Notes: generated by a model from the letters alone, not told the origin. A DNA stretch of 64,000 nucleotides from JAGQVA01 sp041391725 (GCA_041391725.1 JAWKNL010000005.1:186001-250000), one strand, 5' to 3'; shown: positions 28,237 through 38,681, counted from the first letter of the stretch. A program made the numbers and translations.

Positions 28237-31200
28237 TTACTTTACAGATGCAATTTTTTCCTGCCATGCGGCAAACAATACAGGTACAACAAACAGGGTG
28301 ATCAGTTCCATAACCATTCCGCCGAAAAGCGGAATAGCCATAGACAACATAATGTCTGAACCTCTTCCGGTGGAAGTCAGAATGGGCAATAATGCGAGAA
28401 TAGTGGTTGCCGTGGTCATAAGACAGGGGCGAATCCGTCTTTTTCCCGCCTCCAGTACTGCTTCCCGGATAGCGGTTCTGGTGGTGGGTCTTTCCCGGTC
28501 AAAAACCTGGTGAAGATATGTTCCGATGACTACGCCATCATCTGTTGCGATACCAAACAAAGCGATGAATCCTACCCAGACCGCAACACTCAGGTTGATG
28601 GTATGAATATGAAAAAGATTGCGAAGCGAAATTCCGCCCATTTCGATCGCCATAAACCACGGCTCACCATAGAGCCAGACAAGCAGCATGCCTCCGCAGA
28701 AGGCCAGCCATATGCCCGAGAATATCATCGCCGAGGTGGCCACCGACCGGAATTGCAGATACAAAAGGCCAAAAACCAGCATGACAGCAAATGGAATGAT
28801 CATCAGAAGTTTTTTTTCTGCCCGGATCTGCTGCTGATAGTTACCTGCAAACGCATAACTCACGCCCGCAGGTACGCGAATCTTTTGTTGATCGATGGCT
28901 TGTTCTATGGCCGCTTTTGCCTTGTTTACTACCTGTATTTCTGCCGTACCGGGTTTTTTGTCGAATAATACATAAGCAACCAAAAAGTTGTCTTCTGCCC
29001 TTATCATCTGAGGCCCGGAGGTGTAGCCGATGGCTGCAAGTTCGCCCAGGGGGATCTGAATGCCTCCGGGAGCAGGCACGGGAATACGCGCAATGGTTCC
29101 CGGATCGTCGCGCAGTTCGCGCGCATACCGGAGCCGGATCGCATATCGCTCCCTTCCTTCGATAGACTGGCTGACCGGCATTCCGCCTATCCCGACCTCT
29201 ATGATTTCCTGTATTTTCTTTACGGTAAGCCCATATCTGGCGATTTTTTCTCTGTCAATCTCAATGGTCAGATAGGGTTTGGATAAAATTCGGTCTGCAA
29301 AAACTGCCTCAGTCTGCACATCTTCCACATGGCGCAGCGCATTTTCCAATTGGGAAGCAAAATGCTGAATGCTGTCAAGGTTATTGCCTTTTACTTTAAT
29401 TCCCATAGGGGCACGCATACCGGTCTGGAGCATGACCAGCCGGGTTTCTATCGGCTGAAGCCGCGGTGCGGCGGTGACACCCGGTAGCTGTACAGATGCA
29501 ATTTCTTTCCATATATCATCGGGGGAATGAATATGGCCCCGCCACTGGCGAAAATAGCTACCCCGGTTATCTTCCATGAGATTGCCGGAAGAATCATAGA
29601 CAAAATCTCCATTGTCATTGGTCCGGAACCGAAGCCGGTTTCCGTTTGTATCAGTCTTGTATTCACTTTTATACTGGATCAGGTTTTCAAACATGGAGAT
29701 GGGCGCGGGGTCAAGGGCCGATTCGACCCGTCCGAGTTTCCCTACAACCACGTCCACCTCCGGAATAGCGGCCACGGCCATATCGAGTTGTTGCAAAATT
29801 TCCTGATTTTCCTCCATGCCCGCATGCGGCATGGCGGTGGGCATAAGCAAAAATGATCCTTCATCCAGTGCGGGCATAAATTCTTTTCCAAGTCCGGGGA
29901 AGGCCGCGCTGAAATATCTATACAGGCTGTTGTTTTGAAAAAATGAAGGCAAAAAACCCGTCATTCCTCCATACCCAAACCATACTGTAAATGTAAAAGC
30001 AGTGAGAATCAGTGGGATGGAAAAAAAGGCCATTTTGTGCCGCAGACACCACATCAGCAATGCAGCGTAATGTTTGCGGATAAACAGCATGATGGCAAGA
30101 AGACCCGGAACGACAATGGCCGTGAAGACGACCTGCTGCCAGTCGGCAAAACCCGATCCCAGCGGCGACCAGTACCGCGCGAGAATCAGAAGCAGGATGG
30201 CCGAAATAAGCCATATATCGGGTCGGGCAAAGCCTGTTTTGCGTATCAGCGGTAGTCTTTTTATCCATTTCCGGATCATCGACTCCCATTTTTCCACCCT
30301 CAGGTGATTGAAGGTGAGATGGGCAAATGCCGGGACAATCACTACGGCCATCACGAGTGATGCTGCCAGCGCAAGGGTTTTGGTAACAGCCAGCGGGCGA
30401 AACAACTTTCCTTCCGCGCCTTCGAGAAAAAATACAGGCAGAAAGCTGACGATAGTGGTGAGGATAGCGGTCAGGATAGCCGGCGTTACTTCCTTTGCTG
30501 CCTCCGAAACCTTGCGCCGGGGAGGAGAATCTGAACGATCGGATTTCAGTTTCTGAAGAATATTTTCCGTTAGCACAATGGCAACATCTACCATCGTGCC
30601 GATGGCAATGGCGATACCGGCAAGCGAGACGATATTGGCTTCTGTTCCCAGTCCGCGCATCGCCACAAATGTCACCAGCACAGCAACCGGAAGAAGCCCG
30701 GAAATAAGCAGAGAAGCGCCCAGACTTCGAATCATGACGACGATGACCAGAATCGTTATCAGGATTTCAAGGATAAGCGCACTTTTTAGTGTGCCCAGTG
30801 TTTCATTGATCAGGGTACTGCGGTCGTAGAAGGGCACAATGGTCAGCCGGGAAATCGTGCCATCGCTGAGTGTTTTTTGGGGAAGCCCCGGGCCTAGTTG
30901 TTTGATTTTTTCTTTAATTGACTCTATGACCCGCATCGGATTTGCGCCATAGCGGGCGACAACCACACCCCCGGCAACTTCCACGCCGCCTTTGTCCATG
31001 ACCCCTCTACGCGGCGCAGGACCGAGTGTTACACGGGCTACCTGCCTGATTTTCACCGGAATCTGGTTGCGGGTGGTGATGACGGCGTCTTCCAGGTCGT
31101 GGATGGATTTTATATCCCGAGTCCTCTGACGGTGTATTCGACGCGGTTGATTTCGATGGTTCGTGCTCCCACGTCGAGGTTAGTGTTTTTTACACTTTCT

Positions 31201-31877
31201 GCAATCTGTCCCAGCGTAAGATCGTGGGCTTTGAGGGCAATGGGATCCACATCCACCTGATATTCCTGAAGAAATCCGCCGGCGGAGGCGACTTCGGCTA
31301 CTCCTTCTACGGAGGCGAGGGCATACTTTATCTGAAAATCCTGAATCGATCGCAACTCGTGAAGATCCCAGCCGCCGGTGGGGTTGCCGTTGTTGTCCCT
31401 GCCTTCAAGTGTGTACCAGAATACCTGCCCCAGGGCAGTGGCATCGGGCCCCAGCTGAGGCTGTACATTTTCGGGGAGTGTGCCGGGCGAAAGTGCATTC
31501 AACTTTTCGAGAATGCGCGAACGGCTCCAGAAAAATTCTGTTGTCTCATCAAAAATGAGGTAAATGCTGGAAAAACCAAACATAGAGGTACTTCGTACGG
31601 TCTTTACACCAGCAATACCCATCAGGGCGGTAGTGAGCGGGTAGGTGATCTGGTCTTCGATGTCCTGTGGCGATCTGCCAGGCCAGCGGGTAAAAATTAT
31701 CTGCTGATTTTCGCCCAGATCGGGAATGGCATCTACAGAAATACGGGCCTCAGGGACGACAGCGTTCCATGCATTGGGGAATGGAGAAGTCAGCACACCG
31801 CCCGCCAGAATAGCTGCCAGGAGGAGAAAAACGATGGGTTTATGAGTGAGGAAAAAGTGAATTGTCCGGTTAAGCAT
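28237..31877 (-). pseudogene. cusA: CusA/CzcA-type heavy-metal RND efflux pump, split by one frameshift
   Basis: The 5' part (31877 to 31110) encodes 255 residues: the first membrane helix (IVFLLLAAILAGGVLTSPF), the porter start DLGENQQIIFTRWPGRSPQD and MFGFSSIYLIFDETTEF. It ends GLGI and a TAA. Supplying one T after the GGG near 31114 restores the frame (GLGYIKSIHDLEDAVITTRN) into the 939-residue rest, which has the RND helices, DLGLGI-family loops, the long porter domain and GIATDDGVVIGTYLHQVFDR. Reconstructed length is 1213 residues, normal for CusA. It would export Cu(I)/Ag(I) by proton antiport. Because everything else is conserved, a sequencing error or a very recent mutation is likely. 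Confidence 0.85.
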
Positions 31878-32018
31878 ACAGTAATTTTCACATAGTGGCG
31901 AACCCGGAACTACAAAAGCAATATTAGAAAAATGGAAAGTTTATTATTAGGGTAAATTTACGGATGATAAATACTTATTTTAAGCAAAATTCTTACCTAA
32001 ATTTCTAAATCCTTCTTT

Positions 32019-33017
32019 ATGAAACATTCATTTCCAAAGTTAACACTGAATTGGAGCGGTTTTTTTGTCTTTTTTGTATGTTTTATTGCTGTGTTTTCAG
32101 ACGTAGAGCACCTGAGGGCACAGAGCGCAACCACCCTTGTCGCAGACCTTGACAACACCCTGATCGAAGATGCAGGCGGATTGCTGAGCAATGGAAGTGG
32201 CAACTACTTTTTCTCCGGAAGAACGGGGCAGGCCACCGGGGGCATTCGCCGCGGACTGGTTCATTTTTCTTTTTCATCCCTCCCCGCCAATGCAGTTGTG
32301 GACAGCGTATCGCTGATTCTCAACATGACCATGGGCAGTGGTACAGGATCTCAAACGATCGATCTTCACCGGGTAATGGCCTCATGGGGAGAAGGTACAT
32401 CCGCCGCCGCCGGTAACGAAGGTGCGGGCGCGGCTTCTACAGGAGGGGATGCTACCTGGATTCACCGGTTTTATGATACAACCCAATGGGTAAGTGCCGG
32501 AGGTGATTTTCTTGCCAATTCGAGTGGCAGCCAGGATGTGCCTTCTACCGCCGGAAACAATACCTGGGCAGGTGCAGGCATGGTCGCTGATGTCAATTAC
32601 TGGCTTGCGCATCCTGATTCCAATTTTGGCTGGATACTGATAGGAAATGAATCCACCGCAAGTACTTCCCGGCGGTTTGGTTCCCACAACAATGCAGATG
32701 AGGGCCAGCAACCCCGCCTGTTTGTGCGTTATACGGTGGCTGATGCCAGTGAAGACCTGATCAATCACATCGCGCTGGAAGTTTTTCCCAACCCGGCTCA
32801 GGAAAGAATCTCGCTCAAATGGGCCGGAAATCTCAGGGGAACGGCAAAAATCAGCATTCTTGATAACCAGGGACGTGAAGTATGGGCAAATACCGAACCG
32901 GTTATGCTGCAACAGGGAAACATTCAATTGCAGATACCTCAACTGAGTGCCGGTATGTATCTGTTGAAATTTTCGTCTGAGGAATATAATGTTTTCCGAA
33001 AATTAATGGTTCGTTAG
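32019..33017 (+). CDS. Secreted DNRLRE-domain protein with T9SS sorting domain
   Basis: 332 residues. The N-terminal leader (WSGFFVFFVCFIAVFSDVEHLRAQS) is a long signal peptide. A DNRLRE domain occupies about 40-245: NTLIEDAGGLLSNGSGNYFF, RRGLVHFSFSSLPANAVVDS, HRVMASWGEGTSAAAGNEG, TWIHRFYDTTQW, and RRFGSHNNADEGQQPRLFVR. This beta-sandwich occurs in cell-surface proteins and may bind carbohydrate or matrix. The last 78 residues from LEVFPNPAQERISLKW are a T9SS sorting domain. There are no catalytic residues. It is transcribed away from the cus operon, across a 140-bp spacer in which I see no convincing promoter box. Confidence 0.88.
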   Translation: MKHSFPKLTLNWSGFFVFFVCFIAVFSDVEHLRAQSATTLVADLDNTLIEDAGGLLSNGSGNYFFSGRTGQATGGIRRGLVHFSFSSLPANAVVDSVSLILNMTMGSGTGSQTIDLHRVMASWGEGTSAAAGNEGAGAASTGGDATWIHRFYDTTQWVSAGGDFLANSSGSQDVPSTAGNNTWAGAGMVADVNYWLAHPDSNFGWILIGNESTASTSRRFGSHNNADEGQQPRLFVRYTVADASEDLINHIALEVFPNPAQERISLKWAGNLRGTAKISILDNQGREVWANTEPVMLQQGNIQLQIPQLSAGMYLLKFSSEEYNVFRKLMVR

Positions 33018-33033
33018 GCGCATAAATTGTCTT

Positions 33034-33062
33034 GAAATCCGAAGCCCAAAGTTATATTTTTG
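33034..33062 (+). promoter_or_regulatory. Candidate promoter for the 1481-residue BNR/Calx-beta gene
   Basis: TTG at 33032-33034 and TATTTTTG at 33055-33062, separated by 20 bp, fit the Bacteroidota -33/-7 pattern. Transcription would begin near 33069, about 60 bases before the ATG at 33129. Confidence 0.5.
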
Positions 33063-33072
33063 TATATTACCG

Positions 33073-33100
33073 ACAGCCCTGGTGTAACTACCGGGGCTGT
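33073..33100 (+). terminator. Hairpin between two T9SS genes: terminator or leader structure
   Basis: ACAGCCCTGGT pairs with ACCGGGGCTGT (11 bp with one T-G pair) around a six-base loop, followed by GGTTTTCATTT. It could end transcription of the DNRLRE gene. It also falls inside the predicted 5' leader of the next gene, just after the -7 box, so attenuation or mRNA protection is an alternative. The T-run is short. Confidence 0.45.
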
Positions 33101-33128
33101 GGTTTTCATTTAGTAAATAATCTATTCA

Positions 33129-36100
33129 ATGAACGTATTCACTACCCGACTGCTTTATTCCCTTCTTGCCCTAACAGGAATTTCTGCAGTTTTTTATACT
33201 ACTTCCTACCGATATGTCCACGATTTGCTCCCCGCTGTTGCCTATAATCTGCCCGCTGATGTATCCGGAGATGAACGCGAATCAGAAGGAGAGGAAGACG
33301 AAATTACATTGGAAGAAAGGGCGCTGATAACCCAGGATCGAATCGATTTTGAATTTGACATGCGGAAGGATCCCGCAACCGGGCAAATCCCCGAAGGTAT
33401 CCGGCAGATGGAACTCGCGCAGGCTTTCCGCGCGCCGGTTCAAAATCCCAGCCAGCGAAGTGCCGCTTTTTCCGTTACCGAAAGAGGCCCCAACAACCTC
33501 GGCGGCAGAACCCGGGCCATCGTTTTTGATACCCGTTATGCTTCCAACAGCACCATTATGGCCGGAGGCGTGAGCTCTGGAGTGTATCGCACCACCAATG
33601 GCGGCACCACCTGGTCCAAAGTCTCCTCCAATGATGAAATTCATAACGTAACTGCCATCGCTCAGGATACCCGCTCCGGACAGGAAGATACCTGGTATTA
33701 TGCCACAGGCGAAGCCAGTGGAAACAGTGCGTCTCTGGGTTCTCTTTATTATGGCACAGGTATCTGGAAGTCAACGGACAATGGTTCTACCTGGACTTTT
33801 CTGGGAAATTCGAACACCGGCTCGCTCGAAAGTTTTGATGAGTGCGCAGATTTTATCAGCAAACTGGTAGTTGACCCCACCAACGGCGACGTATATGCAG
33901 CCTCTCTGGGAGAGATTCTCCGCTCACAGGATGGGGGGAGTACATGGACTGCGGTATTAGGGCCGGGTTGCGCTTCTACTTCCAACATGACCGACATTGT
34001 AGTTACTTCTGCCGGACGATTGTATGCCGCTTTTTCAGGTACACTGGCTTCTACCATAGATGGGGTCTGGACTTCCACCACAGGTGATGTCGCTTCATGG
34101 ACCCGTATTGCCGGAAACGGTACGCCCGGAACCTGGAGTACCTCAGGAAACTATGGTAGGGTGGTTCTTGCGATCGCACCTTCTGATGAAGATATTTTAT
34201 ACGCCCTTTACGATAATGATTTCTCCAGCGACTGTGCAGGCACTGCCGGGGTGGAAGCGGACTTATTCCATTGGGATCAGGGCACAACTACCTGGACAGA
34301 CCTGACCGCCAATCTGCCCGATGAAACTGGTTGCTCGGATGGAAATGACCCCTTTGCCATTCAGGGAGGATATGATCTGGTGGTAGCGGTAAAGCCAGAT
34401 AATGCTTCAACGGTTTTTGTGGGCGGAACCAATATTTACCGATCCACCGACGGATTTACTTCTACCGGTAATACTACCCGCATCGGCGGATATGCCAGTG
34501 CCGGTGGTTATGCAAAATACACCAACCACCACCCGGATATTCACGTGCTTACATTCGCTCCCAACAACAATGATGTTTTGTACAGCGGAACGGATGGCGG
34601 TGTTCATAGTGCGGATATAACTGCCGGTACCCCTTCATGGACCAGCCTGAACAATGATTACGTTACCTATCAGTATTATCATGTGGCCATTGATCCGACA
34701 GTGGGAAGTGATTATGTGATCGGTGGTGCACAGGACAACGGTACAACAGAATCGTCCACCGGAACCTCTCACACCGAAATTGGTTCGGGCGACGGGGTAG
34801 CCGTAGGGATTTCAACCGGAGGAATCAATTACTTTGGTTCCCAGAATGGTACTCTCCGGCGAAACGGAACTTTTATTACGCCCAGCGGAGCTTCCACCAG
34901 CATTTTCGTTACCTATTTTTTCCTTGACCCGGACAATACCGAAATTCTTTATTTTGCAGGAGGTACAGATTTGTTTCGCACAACTGCTGCGTCTTCGGTT
35001 GCCTCCGGAACATGGACAACCATGACTGGCGTCGGCGGAGCTGTCGGCGGAAATATCCGCTCGCTGGCGGTTACCCGTGGCAGTGGTTATGGAAGCAGCG
35101 ATGCCGGCAGGGTATTGTACATAGGCACACAGGTCGGGGAAGTTTTCCGGCTCAATGACCCTGCATTTGGGGCGGCTGCTACAGCGCCAACCGACATTAC
35201 ACCGGGCACAGCCAGTGCCGGGATTGTAAGCAGCATCGCGGTGAACCCCAATGACGATAATGAGATTCTGGTGACCTATTCCAACTACGGTATCAATAGC
35301 GTTTATCATACTACGAATGCCAATTCGGCTACCCCAACATGGTCGCTGGTGGAAGGAAATATTTCACTTGCTTCTTTCCGGTCTGCCTCTATTATTGTTG
35401 AGGGTGGCATTACCTATTATATCGTGGGAACCAGTATCGGATTATATTGCACCTCAACCCTCAATGCCGGGTCAACCACCTGGACGAGGATTGGCAGCAC
35501 AAGTATTGGCTATGCGCTTACCAGTTCGCTGGCTTTAAGATCATCCGACAATTTCCTGCTGGCAGGTACGCATGGAAACGGGATGTTTATGGTTGAACCG
35601 CCCCGCGATCCGGAGATATATTTTACCCTCACCAGTTCGTCCACCACCGAAACCACAACTTCTACCACCTCCTGCCGCGACTACACCGATATTACAGTTG
35701 AAATGTCCATTGCTGCGGCGCCCACAGGAGATGCGACGGTGACCATCAACCTTGCCGGAACGGCGACGGAGGGGACTGACTACGATATTCTGAATCCCAG
35801 CAAACAACTCACCTTCCCCGACGGAAGCGTTGCCACGCAGGACGTGGACATCCGGATTTATGACGATTCGGGGGATGAAAGTGCAGAAACCATTATCCTG
35901 ACCTTTGTGATTTCGGGTACTACCGATGCCACCACAGCCAGCTATAGTCAGACCCATACTCTCACCATCAATGATGATGATACAGGGCCGGTGGCGAGTT
36001 TTACCATTTTTACCGAAGATTTTGAAACAGCCATCTCTTTCGGTTCGCTGGGAAGTTCGAGCTGGAGCAGAGGCTTATTTGGCGGAAGTGGATTTAACTA

Positions 36101-37574
36101 CTGGTTTGACGGCGCAAATGGCGGAATGACGGGCTCAGGAAGCGCTTATGTCTCTGATGACGGGGTGAATCCTACTTACGATAACACGGTGGCCGAAGAC
36201 CCGCTGATCAGTACTCCGCAGATTGATGGTACCGGATATACCGGCCAGGAAATCACCTTTGATTTTAAGTGCAACGGAGAGTCTGGCGCAGACTACGGGC
36301 GGTTGTATTATTCACTGAATGGCACAACCTTCTTTCTGATTGAAGGCACCACAACGGCTCCTTATGTAGGAGTAACCTCCGCGACCACCCGCACAGTTAC
36401 CCTGCCGGGGGCAGTGGATAATACAACTTACTTTATCGGCTGGCGCTGGACCAATAATGCCAATAGTACCGGATCAAACCCCGCCTTTACCATTGACAAT
36501 GTGGATATTCATACAACCGGCGGTACATCCATCGAATCCGTTCTGAACTCCACCGATTCGCAATACTTTGGCCCTTATGAAACGGTTCACTTTTACGACG
36601 GATCAGAAATCGTGCTTAGTCTCACCAATAACAGTTCGTATGACTACGGCTGTACCTCGGTAACAGTTGACAGGGCAGGTACGGGTGCGCAGTCCGCATG
36701 GTCTCTCACCGCAGGGCACGAACTGGCAGATAAAACATATCTCGTTACTCCCACCAATAACAGCCCGGGCGGAGGCGATTCATACGACATTACGCTGTAT
36801 TACACAGATGCCGAGTTTACCGGCTGGGTAGCCAACAGCAACGTGGCCTATACAACCTCCGATTTCAAACTTGTCAAATCTGTAGGGCCGATCAGTGGAT
36901 TGAGTCCTGCCAATCAGAATGCTACCCTCAATGCCTCGGTTAGTTATGCTGCGTTAGGTTCCAATCACACGTTTACGGCGACCTTTACCGGCGGATTTTC
37001 GGGTTTTGGAGGCGGCAACCCCAGTACTCCGCTCCCGGTGGAGGTGCTCGACTTTGCGGGTAAAGAAAGTGAAGACGGGGTAAACCTCACCTGGCGAACC
37101 GGATGGGAACTCAACAACGATAAATTTGAAGTGGAGCGAAGCGAAGATGGACGGGCTTTTTCAGCGATAGGAACTGTAAAAGGCTCGGGAACCACCCAAA
37201 AGCCCGTTGACTATCATTTTCTGGATGAAACTCCCATTACGGGTGTCAATTTCTATCGCCTGCGGCAGATTGATTTCGACGGAAAATTTGATTATTCAGA
37301 GATCGTTCAGGTAAGGGTAGTGGGCCAAAATCGCGTTTCGATTGCCCCCAACCCATTTTCCGGCTTCCTGAATATTGAGATTCTGGCTTCCGGCCCGGCT
37401 GTAAGCAAATTCCGGCTTTTTGCCCCGGACGGCAAACTGGTTTTGAGCCGGAATTTTAGCTTTGAAGGAAGGCTGAGTGAGAAAATTGACCTTCCCAATC
37501 TGCCTCGCGGTGTGTATATATATCAGATTGAAAATCAGGACAAAACCTATACAGGTAAACTTGTTCATCAATAA
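33129..37574 (+). CDS. Large secreted BNR-propeller/Calx-beta protein with T9SS sorting domain
   Basis: 1481 residues. The N-terminus has a hydrophobic leader (LLYSLLALTGISAVFYT) and an acidic linker (GDERESEGEEDEITLEE). A sortilin/VPS10-like propeller with Asp-box repeats (RTTNGGTTWSKV, STDNGSTWTFLG, RSQDGGSTWTAV, RSTDGFTSTG) covers about 110-830. A Calx-beta domain (about 840-950; ATVTINLAGTATEGTDYDI) is followed by a MAM-like sandwich (about 960-1130; FTEDFETAISFGSLGSSSW), a further beta domain, the T9SS linker domain (WRTGWELNNDKFEVERSEDG) and the sorting domain from SIAPNPFSGFLNIEIL. It is a probable surface adhesin or binding protein; no sialidase catalytic residues are evident. The glycosyltransferase gene starts at the base after its stop codon. 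Confidence 0.9.
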   Translation: MNVFTTRLLYSLLALTGISAVFYTTSYRYVHDLLPAVAYNLPADVSGDERESEGEEDEITLEERALITQDRIDFEFDMRKDPATGQIPEGIRQMELAQAFRAPVQNPSQRSAAFSVTERGPNNLGGRTRAIVFDTRYASNSTIMAGGVSSGVYRTTNGGTTWSKVSSNDEIHNVTAIAQDTRSGQEDTWYYATGEASGNSASLGSLYYGTGIWKSTDNGSTWTFLGNSNTGSLESFDECADFISKLVVDPTNGDVYAASLGEILRSQDGGSTWTAVLGPGCASTSNMTDIVVTSAGRLYAAFSGTLASTIDGVWTSTTGDVASWTRIAGNGTPGTWSTSGNYGRVVLAIAPSDEDILYALYDNDFSSDCAGTAGVEADLFHWDQGTTTWTDLTANLPDETGCSDGNDPFAIQGGYDLVVAVKPDNASTVFVGGTNIYRSTDGFTSTGNTTRIGGYASAGGYAKYTNHHPDIHVLTFAPNNNDVLYSGTDGGVHSADITAGTPSWTSLNNDYVTYQYYHVAIDPTVGSDYVIGGAQDNGTTESSTGTSHTEIGSGDGVAVGISTGGINYFGSQNGTLRRNGTFITPSGASTSIFVTYFFLDPDNTEILYFAGGTDLFRTTAASSVASGTWTTMTGVGGAVGGNIRSLAVTRGSGYGSSDAGRVLYIGTQVGEVFRLNDPAFGAAATAPTDITPGTASAGIVSSIAVNPNDDNEILVTYSNYGINSVYHTTNANSATPTWSLVEGNISLASFRSASIIVEGGITYYIVGTSIGLYCTSTLNAGSTTWTRIGSTSIGYALTSSLALRSSDNFLLAGTHGNGMFMVEPPRDPEIYFTLTSSSTTETTTSTTSCRDYTDITVEMSIAAAPTGDATVTINLAGTATEGTDYDILNPSKQLTFPDGSVATQDVDIRIYDDSGDESAETIILTFVISGTTDATTASYSQTHTLTINDDDTGPVASFTIFTEDFETAISFGSLGSSSWSRGLFGGSGFNYWFDGANGGMTGSGSAYVSDDGVNPTYDNTVAEDPLISTPQIDGTGYTGQEITFDFKCNGESGADYGRLYYSLNGTTFFLIEGTTTAPYVGVTSATTRTVTLPGAVDNTTYFIGWRWTNNANSTGSNPAFTIDNVDIHTTGGTSIESVLNSTDSQYFGPYETVHFYDGSEIVLSLTNNSSYDYGCTSVTVDRAGTGAQSAWSLTAGHELADKTYLVTPTNNSPGGGDSYDITLYYTDAEFTGWVANSNVAYTTSDFKLVKSVGPISGLSPANQNATLNASVSYAALGSNHTFTATFTGGFSGFGGGNPSTPLPVEVLDFAGKESEDGVNLTWRTGWELNNDKFEVERSEDGRAFSAIGTVKGSGTTQKPVDYHFLDETPITGVNFYRLRQIDFDGKFDYSEIVQVRVVGQNRVSIAPNPFSGFLNIEILASGPAVSKFRLFAPDGKLVLSRNFSFEGRLSEKIDLPNLPRGVYIYQIENQDKTYTGKLVHQ

Positions 37575-38276
37575 ATGAAACCCCATCTCCCCGCCCGTAA
37601 CCGAACCCTGGTGATTGTACCGGCTTACAATGAAGCTGCGGTCATCTGGCAGACGGTTACGGGCCTCCTCCATGCAGGATGGAAGGTGGTAGTGGTGGAC
37701 GACGGTTCGACCGATGACACAACTGACAGGCTGCGTGACGTCGCAATCCACTATATCCGGCATGAAATCAATCTTGGACAGGGCGCAGCGCTGATGACGG
37801 GGATGGTGTATGCAAATAGAGCGGGAGCAGATTTTGTGGTTCATTTTGATGCCGACGGGCAGCACAGGGTGGCGGATATTGACAGGATGATTGCTGTGCT
37901 GGAAAATGGCGCGGCAGACATCGTCATGGGGTCGCGGTTTCTGGACAGAGAGAGTCGGAGTAAAGTTCCCTTTTCCCGCCGGATTTTGCTGAAAACGGCT
38001 GTGCTGGTAAACTTCCTTTATTCAGGTCTATGGCTTACCGACGCGCACAACGGTTTGCGCGCCATGAACCGCCTCGCACTGGAAAAGATAAAACTTCGGG
38101 AAAACGGCATGGCCCATGCGACAGAAATTCTGACAGAGATCAGAAAACACAAATTGCGCTGGAAAGAAATTCCTGTTGAGGTGGTGTATTCACCTTACGC
38201 CAGAGGGAAGGGGCAATCGGCGCTGGATGCGCTGGGAATTCTGACCGATCTGATGATTCGAAAACTATTTTTCTGA
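37575..38276 (+). CDS. Family 2 glycosyltransferase (polyprenyl-phosphate type)
   Basis: 233 residues of a GT-A fold: TLVIVPAYNEAAVIWQTV at the start, nucleotide-binding VVVDDGSTDDTTDRL near residue 45, the metal-binding FDADGQHRVADIDR near residue 95 and IVMGSRFLDRESRSKVPFSR. No C-terminal membrane helices are present, but LLKTAVLVNFLYSGLWLTDAHNGLRAM is the membrane-associated segment seen in dolichol/undecaprenyl-phosphate sugar transferases. It probably transfers a sugar from a nucleotide sugar to undecaprenyl phosphate for envelope glycans. The ATG follows the stop of the large T9SS gene directly and the stop overlaps the ATG of the DUF2304 gene by one base. Confidence 0.9.
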   Translation: MKPHLPARNRTLVIVPAYNEAAVIWQTVTGLLHAGWKVVVVDDGSTDDTTDRLRDVAIHYIRHEINLGQGAALMTGMVYANRAGADFVVHFDADGQHRVADIDRMIAVLENGAADIVMGSRFLDRESRSKVPFSRRILLKTAVLVNFLYSGLWLTDAHNGLRAMNRLALEKIKLRENGMAHATEILTEIRKHKLRWKEIPVEVVYSPYARGKGQSALDALGILTDLMIRKLFF

Positions 38277-38587
38277 TGAAACCCATTCAATTTATTCTGG
38301 TACCGGTACTGGTATTTTTGCTGGCATTATTTTATCGCAGGCTCCGTCGCCAGCCCGTCATGCGGGTACTGGTGATGGTGGTGCTGATTGCCGGACTCAT
38401 ATTTTCGATTTTTCCCGATTCGAGTACAGTCATCGCCAATTTTCTGGGAATCGGCAGGGGCGCAGACCTCATCATGTATGTGGGCATGCTGGGGCTGTCG
38501 GCAGTATCTGTACTATTATACCTCCGCACCCTGAAACTGGAGCAGATGATTACAAAGATTATCAGAGATAAAGCGCTGGAGGATTGA
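38276..38587 (+). CDS. DUF2304 membrane protein
   Basis: 103 residues with three hydrophobic helices (about 4-20, 33-50, 66-84) and a charged C-terminal tail (KLEQMITKIIRDKALED). Size, topology and its place directly after a GT2 polyprenyl-phosphate sugar transferase match DUF2304, a family consistently found beside such enzymes and thought to assist glycolipid handling. The reading frame ends at a TGA at 38585-38587, precisely where Rhs-like coding sequence on the other strand begins, so this stop marks the left boundary of the accessory island. Confidence 0.85.
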   Translation: MKPIQFILVPVLVFLLALFYRRLRRQPVMRVLVMVVLIAGLIFSIFPDSSTVIANFLGIGRGADLIMYVGMLGLSAVSVLLYLRTLKLEQMITKIIRDKALED

Positions 38588-38681
38588 GGTTTCGCTCCAC
38601 TTCCTTGCTTACCCGGTTGCCGAGTCCGTCGTATTCAAACCTGATATGGGTGGGTTCACCCGAGGCGGGGGGAGTATTCAT
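38588..38681 (-). pseudogene. Rhs/YD-repeat core fragment (GNRVSKEV motif)
   Basis: Read leftward from the ATG at 38681, the frame gives MNTPPASGEPTHIRFEYDGL and then GNRVSKEVERNLNP before running into the DUF2304 gene. IRFEYDGLGNRVSKEV is the YD-repeat motif that in complete Bacteroidota Rhs proteins precedes the hyperconserved core. Nothing of the rest of such a gene follows, so this is a truncated remnant. A TGA stands in frame just upstream of the ATG. Confidence 0.7.

Noticed and set aside
28510..30829. Series of plus-strand frames opposite cusA
   Set aside because: Shadows of the RND pump gene; translations are Arg/Ser-rich and lack signals or motifs.
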